Shown one piece after another: positions 56,176-64,000 of a stretch of 64,000 nucleotides of DNA. The stretch is taken from NCBI GenBank assembly GCA_963791805.1, contig CAWBTU010000003.1, positions 744,001-808,000 of the forward strand, in the 5' to 3' direction. Below the pieces are notes generated by a model. It searched no databases and was not told where the DNA came from. It saw nothing but the letters and a program-made list of their open reading frames with translations. This DNA comes from JACMJL01 sp963791805 (lineage in GTDB: Bacteria > Bacillota > Clostridia > Clostridiales > Clostridiaceae). The stretch's first letter is position 1; every line of letters starts with the position of its first letter. The position numbers and the translations under genes are program-made.

Positions 56176-56916
56176 ATGCTTAATATTGTAATTTGTGAAG
56201 ATAATGAAAATCAAAGAAAACAGGTTGAAAAAATAATAAATGAAGAGTTAATTAACTTAAAAATTGATTCCCAAATAGAGCTGTCCTCCGATAGTCCTGA
56301 AACAGTGATTAATTATGTAAAAACGAATAAAACAAAAAGCTTTCTTTACTTTTTAGATGTAGCACTAGGCACAGATATGAATGGGATAGAACTTGCTAAT
56401 GCAATACGGAAATATGACTCTAGAGGATATATTGTTTTTATAACATCTCATTCTGAATTATCATTGTTAACATTTCAGTATAAGGTACAAGCTCTTGACT
56501 ATATTATTAAAAGTGATACAAATAGTCTTAGAGGAAAAATTAGTGATTGTATAACAGCAGCAAATAATGATTATCAGAATGTAAGTAGTACAGAAAAAGA
56601 AAGCTTAACGATTAATTTTGGAAATAGAATTACAAAGTTTTTTCTTGATGAAATTCTATTTTTTGAAACAACAGAAATTGATCATAAATTAAGAATTCAT
56701 ACAAGTGAAGGACATTTTGAGTTTTATGGAACCATGAAAGAAATTGAAGCTCAAGTATCAGAAGATTTTTTTAAGACCCATAGATCCTATTTAGTTAATA
56801 CAAATAAAGTTAAATCCATTGATAAAGAAAACCATATTGTACATATGATAAATAACGAGACTTGCTATATATCAGCAAGGTATTTAAAAGGACTGATTAA
56901 TAGATGTGTGATGTAG
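56176..56916 (+). CDS. agrA: LytTR-family response regulator, AgrA-like
   Basis: A 246-residue regulator with a receiver domain (about 1-120; acidic pocket CEDNE, phospho-Asp in FLDVALGTDMNG) and a LytTR DNA-binding domain (about 140-240; FFETTEIDHKLRIHTSEGHF, EDFFKTHRSYLVNTNKV). AgrA proteins bind pairs of direct repeats about two helical turns apart. It overlaps agrC by 13 bases. The tandem 22-bp sites upstream of agrD are good candidates for its target. Confidence 0.92.
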   Translation: MLNIVICEDNENQRKQVEKIINEELINLKIDSQIELSSDSPETVINYVKTNKTKSFLYFLDVALGTDMNGIELANAIRKYDSRGYIVFITSHSELSLLTFQYKVQALDYIIKSDTNSLRGKISDCITAANNDYQNVSSTEKESLTINFGNRITKFFLDEILFFETTEIDHKLRIHTSEGHFEFYGTMKEIEAQVSEDFFKTHRSYLVNTNKVKSIDKENHIVHMINNETCYISARYLKGLINRCVM

Positions 56917-58241
56917 TTGTAAATTTGATAACCTTTTTTATTGAGGCGGTTACTATATGCTTTGTTTCTCACAATATAAGTGGCCTAAAGATTAAAAAGA
57001 AGAGCACCTTAATTTTTTGTAGCATACTATTTATATTATGCTCATTAAGTTATTACTTTAAATTTAATAATTTTATATTTCTAATTGTGGTCATTGGACT
57101 TGGTATATATATTTATTTAGTATGTAACAGAATTTATTATTCAATAATAATTTCTGTTTTTACATTACTTATTTTTGCTATAGGTGATGCGCTAGCAGGG
57201 TTTCTGCTAATTTTTCTATTTAAGATTCAGTACAATACAATATTATATGATAATAAAACAAAAATATTATTGGTTCTGATTATGTTACTAGTGTGTTTCA
57301 TAATTAGTAAATTTGTTAGAACCTTTGTTATAAGAATATACAATAATAATTTTTATAACATTAAAAAAAAGAATATGGTTCTTATATCAATATGTCTAAT
57401 GATAGCTCTTATTTCCGTATATTCATATACTATGATAATAAGAAAATTCTTTAATTCTTCAAATAGAATTTTTGTTGTATTAAACCTTTTGCTTGTAGGA
57501 AGCGTTTTTGTTTTAATAATTTTGATTACTTATTCAAATAATGAGAATATAAAAAAAGATTTGGAACAGGAATATAAAGAAAAGGAACTAGATAAGCTTC
57601 ATGAGTATACTGAGGCTTTAGAAGCCGTTTCTTGTGATTTGAGAAATTTTAAGCATGACTATTTAAACATTCTACATGCAATCGGAGAGTATATTCAATC
57701 GGGAAATATGAAAGAAATGAAAGAATTTTACGAAAATGAGCTAATGCCTGAAAGCAGCAAAATTTTAGTTAAGGATAGATGCTTTATGTTGCTCCAATAC
57801 ATAAAAATTCCTACATTAAAAGGGCTTATCTCATCTAAAATAATTACTGCTCAAGCAAAAGACATTAAAACAAGAATTGAAATTATTGAAGATATAAACG
57901 AGCTATCAATAAATTTAATAGACATATGTAGAATTATTGGAATTCTTTTTGATAATGCTATTGAAGCAACTGAAATATGCGATAGTAAATTTATTGAATT
58001 TTTAGTTTTAAAAAATGAAAATAGTGTTACATTTATTATTAGTAATTCATGTTCTGAGGATACCCCCCCGATTTACAAAATTTATGAGAAGGATTTCTCC
58101 ACCAAAGGTCAAGGCAGAGGAATAGGGTTAAAATCTGTAAGAGATATTATCAGTGAAAATTATAATAATGTATTACTAAACACTAAAATTGAAGATTCAA
58201 TTTTCAAACAGGAGCTTATAATTATTAAACAATTAAACTAG
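56904..58241 (+). CDS. agrC: AgrC-like sensor histidine kinase
   Basis: A 445-residue membrane kinase. Six or seven helices fill residues 1-210; a coiled coil then leads to the phospho-acceptor RNFKHDYLNILHAIGEYI (His near 253) and a GHKL ATPase with ILFDNAIEATE and GRGIGLKSVRDII. This is the AgrC/HPK10 plan, where the membrane part reads a cyclic peptide. The start overlaps agrA, and its stop overlaps the stop of agrD on the other strand. Confidence 0.92.
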   Translation: MCDVVVNLITFFIEAVTICFVSHNISGLKIKKKSTLIFCSILFILCSLSYYFKFNNFIFLIVVIGLGIYIYLVCNRIYYSIIISVFTLLIFAIGDALAGFLLIFLFKIQYNTILYDNKTKILLVLIMLLVCFIISKFVRTFVIRIYNNNFYNIKKKNMVLISICLMIALISVYSYTMIIRKFFNSSNRIFVVLNLLLVGSVFVLIILITYSNNENIKKDLEQEYKEKELDKLHEYTEALEAVSCDLRNFKHDYLNILHAIGEYIQSGNMKEMKEFYENELMPESSKILVKDRCFMLLQYIKIPTLKGLISSKIITAQAKDIKTRIEIIEDINELSINLIDICRIIGILFDNAIEATEICDSKFIEFLVLKNENSVTFIISNSCSEDTPPIYKIYEKDFSTKGQGRGIGLKSVRDIISENYNNVLLNTKIEDSIFKQELIIIKQLN

Positions 58242-58381
58242 TCTTTTTTGTACAAGGATTTAGGCATTTTGCATTCACTAAAACCCCATCCTAAGCACAT
58301 TGAAGAAGAAGCTGCTGCTACAGCCATTGCAATTGTAGAAATTAGTAATGGCAATTTTTTACTTGTTACTAAATTTTTCAT
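58238..58381 (-). CDS. agrD: AgrD-like cyclic autoinducer peptide precursor, 47 aa
   Basis: A 47-codon minus-strand gene, ATG 58379-58381 to TAG 58238-58240, with GAGGGG 8 bases before the start. The N-terminus is an amphipathic, basic then hydrophobic leader (MKNLVTSKKLPLLIST, Ala-rich to about 25). The core is SSSMCLGWGFSE and the tail CKMPKSLYKKD. The tail matches the conserved (K/P)xPKSL end of clostridial AgrD. By alignment with such precursors the thiolactone ring would start at C29, probably CLGWGF or a five-residue version. A second Cys (C37) in the tail is unusual. It lies opposite in direction to agrA, agrC and agrB. Confidence 0.82.
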   Translation of the reverse strand: MKNLVTSKKLPLLISTIAMAVAAASSSMCLGWGFSECKMPKSLYKKD

Positions 58382-58405
58382 TTTAATTTCCCCTCTTTTT
58401 GTAAA

Positions 58406-58449
58406 TTTTATATTAGTAATCGATTACTTTTATATTAGTAATCGATTAC
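58406..58449. promoter_or_regulatory. Two 22-bp tandem palindromic sites upstream of agrD
   Basis: Two identical 22-bp units (58406-58427 and 58428-58449) each contain the perfect palindrome GTAATCGATTAC. They lie 25-68 bp before the agrD start and between agrD and agrB. Their two-turn spacing suits the side-by-side binding of LytTR regulators such as AgrA. A further palindrome ATTAACATATGTTAAT follows at 58483-58498. Confidence 0.65.
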
Positions 58450-58597
58450 TTTTATAAAACAATATTAACATATTTTACTAGTATTAACATATGTTAATCG
58501 CGAAACGCAATTTATATGTCGTAAACGATAGTATTTTATACTTGAAAAATGGTATAGAATTTAATTTAGTAAATAATTGAAATATTGGAGGGCATTT

Positions 58598-59200
58598 ATG
58601 GAGATTTCAGAAAAATTAAGTATAAAACTAGTGAAATATGTAAGCAGAAGTATAGAGAAAACAGAGGAAGAGGTAGAGCAGATTCAATACGGCATACAAG
58701 TAATTCTAATTAATTTTTTTAAAGCTATAATCTTGTTTTCAACAGCATATTTTTTACACTTGTTTTTATATACGTTTATTGCAGTGATATCATTTGCGCT
58801 GATTAGGGCATTCGCAAATGGAGTTCACACTGATTCTAGTATAAAATGTATCATTATAAATTATATTTTGTTTTTAGGAAATGCATATTTAAGTTCAAAC
58901 ATTACAATAAGCAGAATAACTGCAGCAGGTATAGTTGCAATAAGTCTTATTTCATATATAATATATGCTCCAGCTGACACTGAGGAAAGGCCTCTTATTA
59001 GCAAGAAACTAAGAAAAGAATCAAAAATAAAAGCTATAGTTGTTGTTATAGCTTTGGGTGCAGTAAGTATATTATTCTTAAGTTCTACTTACAGAAATTT
59101 AATTATTTTTTCTATACTTGAAGGTGCAGTTATTATAACACCTTTTGTTTATTGGGTTTTCGGAAAAAGTTATAGAAATTATGAAAAGGTAGAACTTTAA
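58598..59200 (+). CDS. agrB: AgrB-like accessory gene regulator membrane protease
   Basis: A 200-residue polytopic membrane protein of the AgrB family, which cuts and cyclises the AgrD peptide. The catalytic pair fits RAFANGVHTDSSIKC (His near 75, Cys near 82), followed by four hydrophobic helices. I start at ATG 58598 because GGAGGG (58587-58592) precedes it by 5 bases; the open frame goes back to a TTG at 58577. It is divergent from agrD, with the tandem palindromes between them. Confidence 0.9.
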   Translation: MEISEKLSIKLVKYVSRSIEKTEEEVEQIQYGIQVILINFFKAIILFSTAYFLHLFLYTFIAVISFALIRAFANGVHTDSSIKCIIINYILFLGNAYLSSNITISRITAAGIVAISLISYIIYAPADTEERPLISKKLRKESKIKAIVVVIALGAVSILFLSSTYRNLIIFSILEGAVIITPFVYWVFGKSYRNYEKVEL

Positions 59201-59215
59201 GAAATGAATATTAAT

Positions 59216-59746
59216 CTATCCAAGTCTTGTCCAGATACATAGATTGAAAACTGCATGACATAATATAGGTACCCATAGGGAGTCGTATTCTTCAAATAAA
59301 TAACCTAAAATAAGACTAACTACAAAAACGCTAGGAATTGAACTTGCAAGATTTGCATTGGTATATATCCATACAGGTAGATGAATTGAAACAAATAAGA
59401 TTGTGGTAATGATATTTGCAATCATAAAACTCATGCGTTTTGATAGTTTTTGAAAGATGAAGCCTCTGAAAGGTATCTCCTCGAATAGACCGACTAATAA
59501 TCCAACTATCCACAGTAAACCTATATTAAAGTTTACGGACTCAAATCCTAATATGAAATTTTTGATTACAAGAGCTGCTACAAATAAAAAGCTGATTAAG
59601 AGACCAGTAGTAAGCCCTTTTTTTATGTTTTTATTTAATTTCAAAAATTCGAATGGGTTTACTTTGTCTTTGTATTTTAGATAGAGTATTACTGGAGCAT
59701 TAAAGACAAATACATATACAAGCATACCCAATATAAATGAATTCAT
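59216..59746 (-). CDS. CPBP family intramembrane glutamic endopeptidase
   Basis: A 176-residue membrane protein, short for the family but with all three motifs: FEEIPFRGFIF (EExxxR), FVSIHLPVW (His) and CHAVFNLCIW (HxxxN). Related enzymes near peptide loci process or give immunity to peptides. Its gene is convergent with agrB (16 bp apart), so a role with the agr peptide is possible but unproved. A good AGGAGG-type site is present upstream. Confidence 0.87.
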   Translation of the reverse strand: MNSFILGMLVYVFVFNAPVILYLKYKDKVNPFEFLKLNKNIKKGLTTGLLISFLFVAALVIKNFILGFESVNFNIGLLWIVGLLVGLFEEIPFRGFIFQKLSKRMSFMIANIITTILFVSIHLPVWIYTNANLASSIPSVFVVSLILGYLFEEYDSLWVPILCHAVFNLCIWTRLG

Positions 59747-59881
59747 TCAAGAAACCTCCTTTAATGACAATATAACATTAATTCTACCATTATATGTAAC
59801 AATTTAAAAGGATAAATTGTAAAAAACATAGGAACTAGAAAATTTAAAGTTAAAGAAGAATAGCTATCTTAAATTCGGATA

Positions 59882-59922
59882 AAAAAAGGACTGCTCTTAA
59901 ATTTAAAAGCAGTCCTTTTGAA
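59882..59922 (-). terminator. Terminator of the RND pump gene
   Basis: AAAAGGACTGCT pairs with AGCAGTCCTTTT around an AT-rich loop, with more T on the minus strand. It abuts the gene's stop codon. Confidence 0.88.
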
Positions 59923-62900
59923 TTATTGGTTTTTAACTTCTTTTCTATATCCATTTAGTATACTGTAAATCACAGGGATTAATATTAGTGTTAAAAGTGT
60001 AGAAACTGTTAATCCTCCTATAACAACAATACCAAGACTTTGAGATACTAGGCTTCCACTTGATAGACCTAGTGCTAGTGGAAGTAGCGCCATTACTGTT
60101 GCTATTGCTGTCATGAATATAGGTCTTAATCTGACAGAACCTGCTTCAAGTAATGCGTCTTTTATATTCATTCCTAATTTCTGATTAGTTTTAACTCTGT
60201 CTAAAAGTACTATTGCATTAGTAACAACTATACCTATCAGCATAAGCATTCCTATCAAACCAGATACTGATAATGGCTTATTTACAATGAACAGTGCTCC
60301 AATGGCACCCACTGCTGCAAATGGTAGTGAGAACAATATTGCAAAAGGCGTTTTTCCTTCTCCAAAAGTAATTACCATTACAATATATACAAGAGCTATA
60401 GCAACAAACATTGCTATAAACATTTGTGAAAAGCTGTCATTAATTTCCTTTGAACTTCCACCTATTTCATAGGTTACATCCTTAGGGAAGGAGCCTTTGA
60501 TTTTTTTGATTTCTTTTTCTGCATTACTAGAAGTTTTTGCAGTGTCATTACCTTGAATATCACCTACTACAGAAGCATATTGCTTTCCATCTAGTGTCAA
60601 AATACTAGTTGGACCTTCAATTATTTTAACATCTGCAATATCACTAATCTTTATAACTCCAGCCATACCTTGAATTTCTAAATCTTTAACTTTTTCAACA
60701 GAGCTTAAATCCTTTGGTTGAAAGCCGAGCATTACATTTACATAGTTTCCATCATTTATTGTGGTTACCTTGTTGAAGCCAAGATAACTTCTAACCATGC
60801 CTGCAGCTATTAATGGATTAATTCCATTTGCAGCAGCCTTATTTGAATCAACAGCTATTGAAATCTCAGATTTTTTTTCTGAAAGATTATTTTTTACATT
60901 TTTCAATCCATTTAAATCTTTAATTTTATTTGTAATTAAATCTGCTGCTGTTGATATGCTTTGGGTGTCAGGACCTTTAACTATTACTTCTAAGTTATCA
61001 GATTGATTTCCTGTAACAGACTGAGCAGTGACTAGTAGGTACTCGGTACCCTTTATAAATTCTTTAGCCTTAAGAGTTATTTCATCTAGCGCTTTTGATT
61101 TTTTTGCATTGTCTTTTAATACTATTATAAAGCTACCTTCGTTGGAACCTTGAGTCATAATCTTTAAACCGCCAGTATTGCTAGTATCACCTATGGAGCT
61201 AGTTACACTTTTGATATCAGTTCTTTTTCTTAAATAGTCCTCAAATTTCAATGCTTCATTATTAGTTACTGTAGCTGATGTTCCTGCAGGCATTGTTAAT
61301 TTTGCATTAATAATATTATTTGTATCCGTAGGCATAAATTGAACACCAATTTTACCAGCCATCAAAATACTAAGTGCAAAAATAGCTAATGAGGAAAGCA
61401 GAACTATTACTCTGTGATTAAGAGCACTTTCTAGAACTTTTTTGTAAGTAAGTAAAATAACACTTTCTTTTTTCTCATGTTTCACTTTATTGTTTTTAAG
61501 CATATATTTACTCATTACCGGTACAATGGTTAACGCAACAAACAGTGAAGAAATTATACAAATAACTACAGTTATTGCAAATGGGAAGAATATCTTTCCG
61601 ATTATTCCGGATATAAAACTTAAAGGCGCAAATACTGCAATAGTGGTTAGTGTGGAGGCTGTTATTGCAGAACCAACCTCATGAGTAGCTTCTTGAATAA
61701 GTGCATCCTTTTCTTCATCTGGAACATTTGCCAGATTAAAACGCCTATAGATATTTTCAATAACTACTATGGAGTCGTCTACAATACGTCCTACAGCAAC
61801 TGCAATACCACCTAAAGACATAGTGTTTAGAGTTATTCCAAAACGTGGCATAAGTATTAATGCAATAAGTATTGAAAGTGGTATTGAAATAATTGATATT
61901 ACGGTAGACTTTATATCCCTTAAGAATAGGGCTATAACAATCATAGCAAACAGTGCTCCAATAACACCTTCTTTAACCATACCATTTACAGATTCTTTTA
62001 TTGAATCAGAAGAATCGTAAATTTTATTGAATTTTATATCCTTATTAGCTTTAGTTAAATCATCAATCTTATCATGAACATCCTTTGAAACTTGTATGGT
62101 ATTTCCGTCGTCAGTTTTGTATACATTTAAAAGCAGTCCATCTTTGAAATTAGATTTGGTGAATAAAGAACCAGTTTCGGAACTATATTCAACAGTAGCA
62201 ATATCATTTATCAAAACAACTTTCATGCCTTGACCTGCTGCTTTAGGCATTATAACAATTGGAATATTTTTAATATCATCTAAGGAATTTATTTTTTTAG
62301 AAACTCGTATAGTTAAGCTCTTTTCATCAATATTTGTACTTCCTATAGGGAAAGAAACATTATTTGAATTAACTGCTGTTTGAACATCTTGTAAAGTTAA
62401 GCCGTTTTCTCTTAATTTTTGTTCATTAAGCTTAATATAAAGGTTCTTGTTTTGTATTCCTTGAACATCTACACTTGAAACGCCTTTAATCCCACTTAGA
62501 TCTGAGGTAAGCTTGGAGTTAACAAAATCTGAAAGTTCATCAATATTTTTTGAGCTTTCAATAGAATATGTCATGATAGGAAAACTTCCAAAACTTATTC
62601 TAGATGTTACGGGCTTTTGAGCTCCATCTGGAAGAGTTATTTTATTAACCGCATCTATTATGTTGTTTTTAGCTTTTTCAAGATCAGCTGAATAGTTAAA
62701 TTCAGTTACTATTATAGAAATGTTATCATTTGAAATTGTTTTTACATCTTTTATTCCCTGAATTCCTGAAATAGATTTTTGAATTGGATTTGTGACACCT
62801 TCAGCAACATCCTCTGGAGCTGCACCTGGATAAACTGTAATGGTTGTGATTACTGGAATATTAATGTTTGGCATAGATTCTTTTTTAATATTCATAGAAG

Positions 62901-62985
62901 AATATATGCCGCCTACAGCAATCATAATAACTGCTAGCAAAACAACAAAGGCGTTTTTCATTGAAAACTTAGTAAAAATTTTCAT
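59923..62985 (-). CDS. RND (AcrB/SwrC-like) efflux permease
   Basis: A 1020-residue inner-membrane pump of the HAE1/HAE2 type as found in Gram-positives (SwrC/YerP). It begins with a helix and NIKKESMPNINIPVITTITV, has two large outer loops, and the proton-relay region reads GGIAVAVGRIVDDSIVVIEN. The second half repeats the fold (FAAVGAIGALFIVNKPLSVS, GIVVTNAIVLLDRVK). It exports drugs or surfactant-like molecules with proton force. No membrane fusion partner remains next to it; only a short relic lies upstream. RBS AGGAGGGA. Confidence 0.93.
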   Translation of the reverse strand: MKIFTKFSMKNAFVVLLAVIMIAVGGIYSSMNIKKESMPNINIPVITTITVYPGAAPEDVAEGVTNPIQKSISGIQGIKDVKTISNDNISIIVTEFNYSADLEKAKNNIIDAVNKITLPDGAQKPVTSRISFGSFPIMTYSIESSKNIDELSDFVNSKLTSDLSGIKGVSSVDVQGIQNKNLYIKLNEQKLRENGLTLQDVQTAVNSNNVSFPIGSTNIDEKSLTIRVSKKINSLDDIKNIPIVIMPKAAGQGMKVVLINDIATVEYSSETGSLFTKSNFKDGLLLNVYKTDDGNTIQVSKDVHDKIDDLTKANKDIKFNKIYDSSDSIKESVNGMVKEGVIGALFAMIVIALFLRDIKSTVISIISIPLSILIALILMPRFGITLNTMSLGGIAVAVGRIVDDSIVVIENIYRRFNLANVPDEEKDALIQEATHEVGSAITASTLTTIAVFAPLSFISGIIGKIFFPFAITVVICIISSLFVALTIVPVMSKYMLKNNKVKHEKKESVILLTYKKVLESALNHRVIVLLSSLAIFALSILMAGKIGVQFMPTDTNNIINAKLTMPAGTSATVTNNEALKFEDYLRKRTDIKSVTSSIGDTSNTGGLKIMTQGSNEGSFIIVLKDNAKKSKALDEITLKAKEFIKGTEYLLVTAQSVTGNQSDNLEVIVKGPDTQSISTAADLITNKIKDLNGLKNVKNNLSEKKSEISIAVDSNKAAANGINPLIAAGMVRSYLGFNKVTTINDGNYVNVMLGFQPKDLSSVEKVKDLEIQGMAGVIKISDIADVKIIEGPTSILTLDGKQYASVVGDIQGNDTAKTSSNAEKEIKKIKGSFPKDVTYEIGGSSKEINDSFSQMFIAMFVAIALVYIVMVITFGEGKTPFAILFSLPFAAVGAIGALFIVNKPLSVSGLIGMLMLIGIVVTNAIVLLDRVKTNQKLGMNIKDALLEAGSVRLRPIFMTAIATVMALLPLALGLSSGSLVSQSLGIVVIGGLTVSTLLTLILIPVIYSILNGYRKEVKNQ

Positions 62986-63007
62986 TATTGTCCCTCCTAA
63001 TTCTTAG

Positions 63008-63130
63008 TTAGTACATTGAATAAAGACTACTTTGAACCTTTGCTTTTTCCATAAGCATTAATAGTTCCGTAAGATAGTCCTTGGCTAATTCAATTGTCAT
63101 ATTCTTTATTTTATCAATTTCATCTATTGA
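63008..63130 (-). pseudogene. Short gene relic upstream of the RND pump
   Basis: A minus-strand frame without start reads IDEIDKIKNMTIELAKDYLT and ends KVQSSLYSMY before TAA at 63008-63010. It is helical and looks like a C-terminal end of a regulator or fusion protein, but cannot be named. A stop codon precedes it in frame. It sits 22 bp before the pump start, where a co-transcribed partner is common. Confidence 0.35.
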
Positions 63131-63205
63131 TTACAAATTATATTGACTAAATTCTAGAATTTTAAGATAATAGATACGGAGTTGATTTAATTAAGGAGGA
63201 ATAAT

Positions 63206-63871
63206 ATGTTTAAGAAAAAACTTTTTATAGCCATGGTGCTAATAATTACTATATTAATCAGTGGTTGTGGTAGCGCTAGTAGTAGCTCCTCAAGTGAAGA
63301 TAAAGCTAATACTGGATCTGTTGAAACTTCAGATAAGGATAAAGATACTTCTAAACCTATCGTTACTATTGAAATGGAAGATGGTGCAAAGATTAAAGTT
63401 GAATTGTATCCACAAGTTGCCCCTAATACGGTTAATAACTTTATATCATTAGTACAAAAGGGATTCTATAATGGTGTGATTTTTCATAGAGTAATACCTG
63501 GTTTTATGATCCAAGGGGGAGACCCTCAAGGAAACGGATCAGGTGGCCCAGGATATACAATTAAAGGAGAGTTTACCAACAATGGATTTGACAATAACTT
63601 GAAGCATACTAGAGGGGTAATTTCCATGGGCAGAATTAGTGGACAAAATGATTCAGCTGGATCACAGTTTTTTATCATGGCGAAAGACTATCCTAGCTTA
63701 GATGGAGAATATGCCTCATTTGGTAAAGTTATTGAAGGTATGGATGAAGTTGATAAAATAGTAAATGTACAAAGAAGCGCTAGCGATAAGCCTTTAGTAG
63801 ATCAAAAAATGAAGAGCGTTACAGTGGATACATTTGGTGTTAAATATGAGGATGTTATTAAGGTAAAATAA
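63206..63871 (+). CDS. Cyclophilin-type peptidyl-prolyl isomerase lipoprotein
   Basis: A 221-residue extracellular lipoprotein. The signal peptide ends in ILISGC (lipid Cys at 22) and is followed by a Ser/Asp/Lys-rich linker. The cyclophilin domain (about 48-215) has the active-site text FHRVIPGFMIQGGDPQGNG, RGVISMGRISGQNDSAGSQF and the FFIM motif, with Arg, Phe, Met and Gln of the catalytic pocket present. It speeds folding of secreted proteins at the membrane surface. AGGAGGA precedes the ATG; its own terminator follows. Confidence 0.93.
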   Translation: MFKKKLFIAMVLIITILISGCGSASSSSSSEDKANTGSVETSDKDKDTSKPIVTIEMEDGAKIKVELYPQVAPNTVNNFISLVQKGFYNGVIFHRVIPGFMIQGGDPQGNGSGGPGYTIKGEFTNNGFDNNLKHTRGVISMGRISGQNDSAGSQFFIMAKDYPSLDGEYASFGKVIEGMDEVDKIVNVQRSASDKPLVDQKMKSVTVDTFGVKYEDVIKVK

Positions 63872-63877
63872 TTATGC

Positions 63878-63906
63878 GGGCGCTAGAAACTTATCTAGAG
63901 CCCTTT
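63878..63906 (+). terminator. Terminator of the cyclophilin gene
   Basis: GGGCGCTAGA pairs with TCTAGAGCCC (one mismatch) around a 6-base loop, followed by TTT. Confidence 0.8.
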
Positions 63907-63950
63907 ACTAAGCAGTATTATAATTAAACTGAAAGAAGAGGAATTAAAAA

Positions 63951-64000
63951 ATGAAACCTATTAAAAACAAAGTTGTATTAGTTGGAGCAGGAATGGTAGG
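63951..64000 (+). CDS. ldh: L-lactate/malate dehydrogenase family protein, N-terminus only
   Basis: The last 50 bases encode MKPIKNKVVLVGAGMVG, the start of the NAD-binding Rossmann fold (GAGxVG) of an L-lactate dehydrogenase type enzyme, after GAAGAGGAA. The gene runs off the window. Malate dehydrogenase cannot be excluded from so little sequence. Confidence 0.7.
   Translation, partial: MKPIKNKVVLVGAGMV

Overview
The window is AT-rich DNA from a spore-forming, low-GC Gram-positive bacterium, most likely a Clostridium (cluster I). The signs are a tricistronic gerA-type germinant receptor, a BclA-like collagen (exosporium-type) protein, a clostridial agr quorum-sensing locus, Gram-positive lipoproteins, a guanine riboswitch on xpt, strong AGGAGG-type ribosome sites and frequent ATG/TTG/GTG starts. 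I could not search databases, so the species is not determined.

Layout. 1-4.4 kb: a TetR-controlled 14-helix MFS drug exporter with a perfect sigma-A promoter and an overlapping operator, a second TetR, a hypothetical protein and a membrane acyltransferase. 4.4-11 kb: an NlpC/P60-like enzyme, then guanine riboswitch-xpt and a four-gene BMP-type nucleoside ABC transporter. 11-12.6 kb: an 800-bp non-coding stretch with a long hairpin element and two copies of a structured repeat, then a CPBP protease. 12.8-15.5 kb: pabABC (p-aminobenzoate for folate). 15.7-20 kb: a second copy of the hairpin element, a chemoreceptor, CorA, tadA, an MBL hydrolase and tRNA-Ser(CGA). 20-26.7 kb: an island-like segment between that tRNA and a displaced copy of a tRNA-Ser 3' half; it holds an aminoglycoside phosphotransferase relic, a complete IS4-type element with 9-bp target duplications, and gerABC. 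26.8-28 kb: a hypothetical gene and gene relics.

28.3-36.5 kb is the most unusual region: six tightly coupled, co-directional genes for a CDP-archaeol-synthase-like cytidylyltransferase, two PEP-synthase/rifampin-phosphotransferase-like dikinases, a CDP-alcohol phosphatidyltransferase, a UbiA prenyltransferase and a GNAT-like acyltransferase. The set reads as a pathway for an unusual phospholipid or prenyl-lipid. 36.7-49.5 kb: a PHP phosphoesterase, a YfhO membrane protein, aroB, a second TetR/MFS pair, an OhrR-glutathione peroxidase pair, two small ORFs, guaB and two membrane proteins, one with a lysozyme-like domain. 49.8-55.7 kb: a hybrid histidine kinase with an attached Hpt domain, a membrane protein of unknown function, a Cys-studded collagen-like protein and a cupin. 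56.2-59.2 kb: agrA-agrC, an agrD peptide gene that I found on the opposite strand, and agrB, with two 22-bp tandem palindromic sites upstream of agrD. 59.2-64 kb: a second CPBP protease, an RND efflux pump, a cyclophilin lipoprotein and the start of an L-lactate dehydrogenase gene.

Caution for users: at least seven genes (nucleoside ABC ATPase, pabC 3' end, gerC, second dikinase, acyltransferase, TetR at 43.4-44 kb, YfhO) are broken by a one-base shift exactly at a mononucleotide run. In every case, changing the run by one base restores a family-typical reading frame. This looks more like homopolymer sequencing error than seven independent mutations, and I annotate the genes as single loci on that basis.
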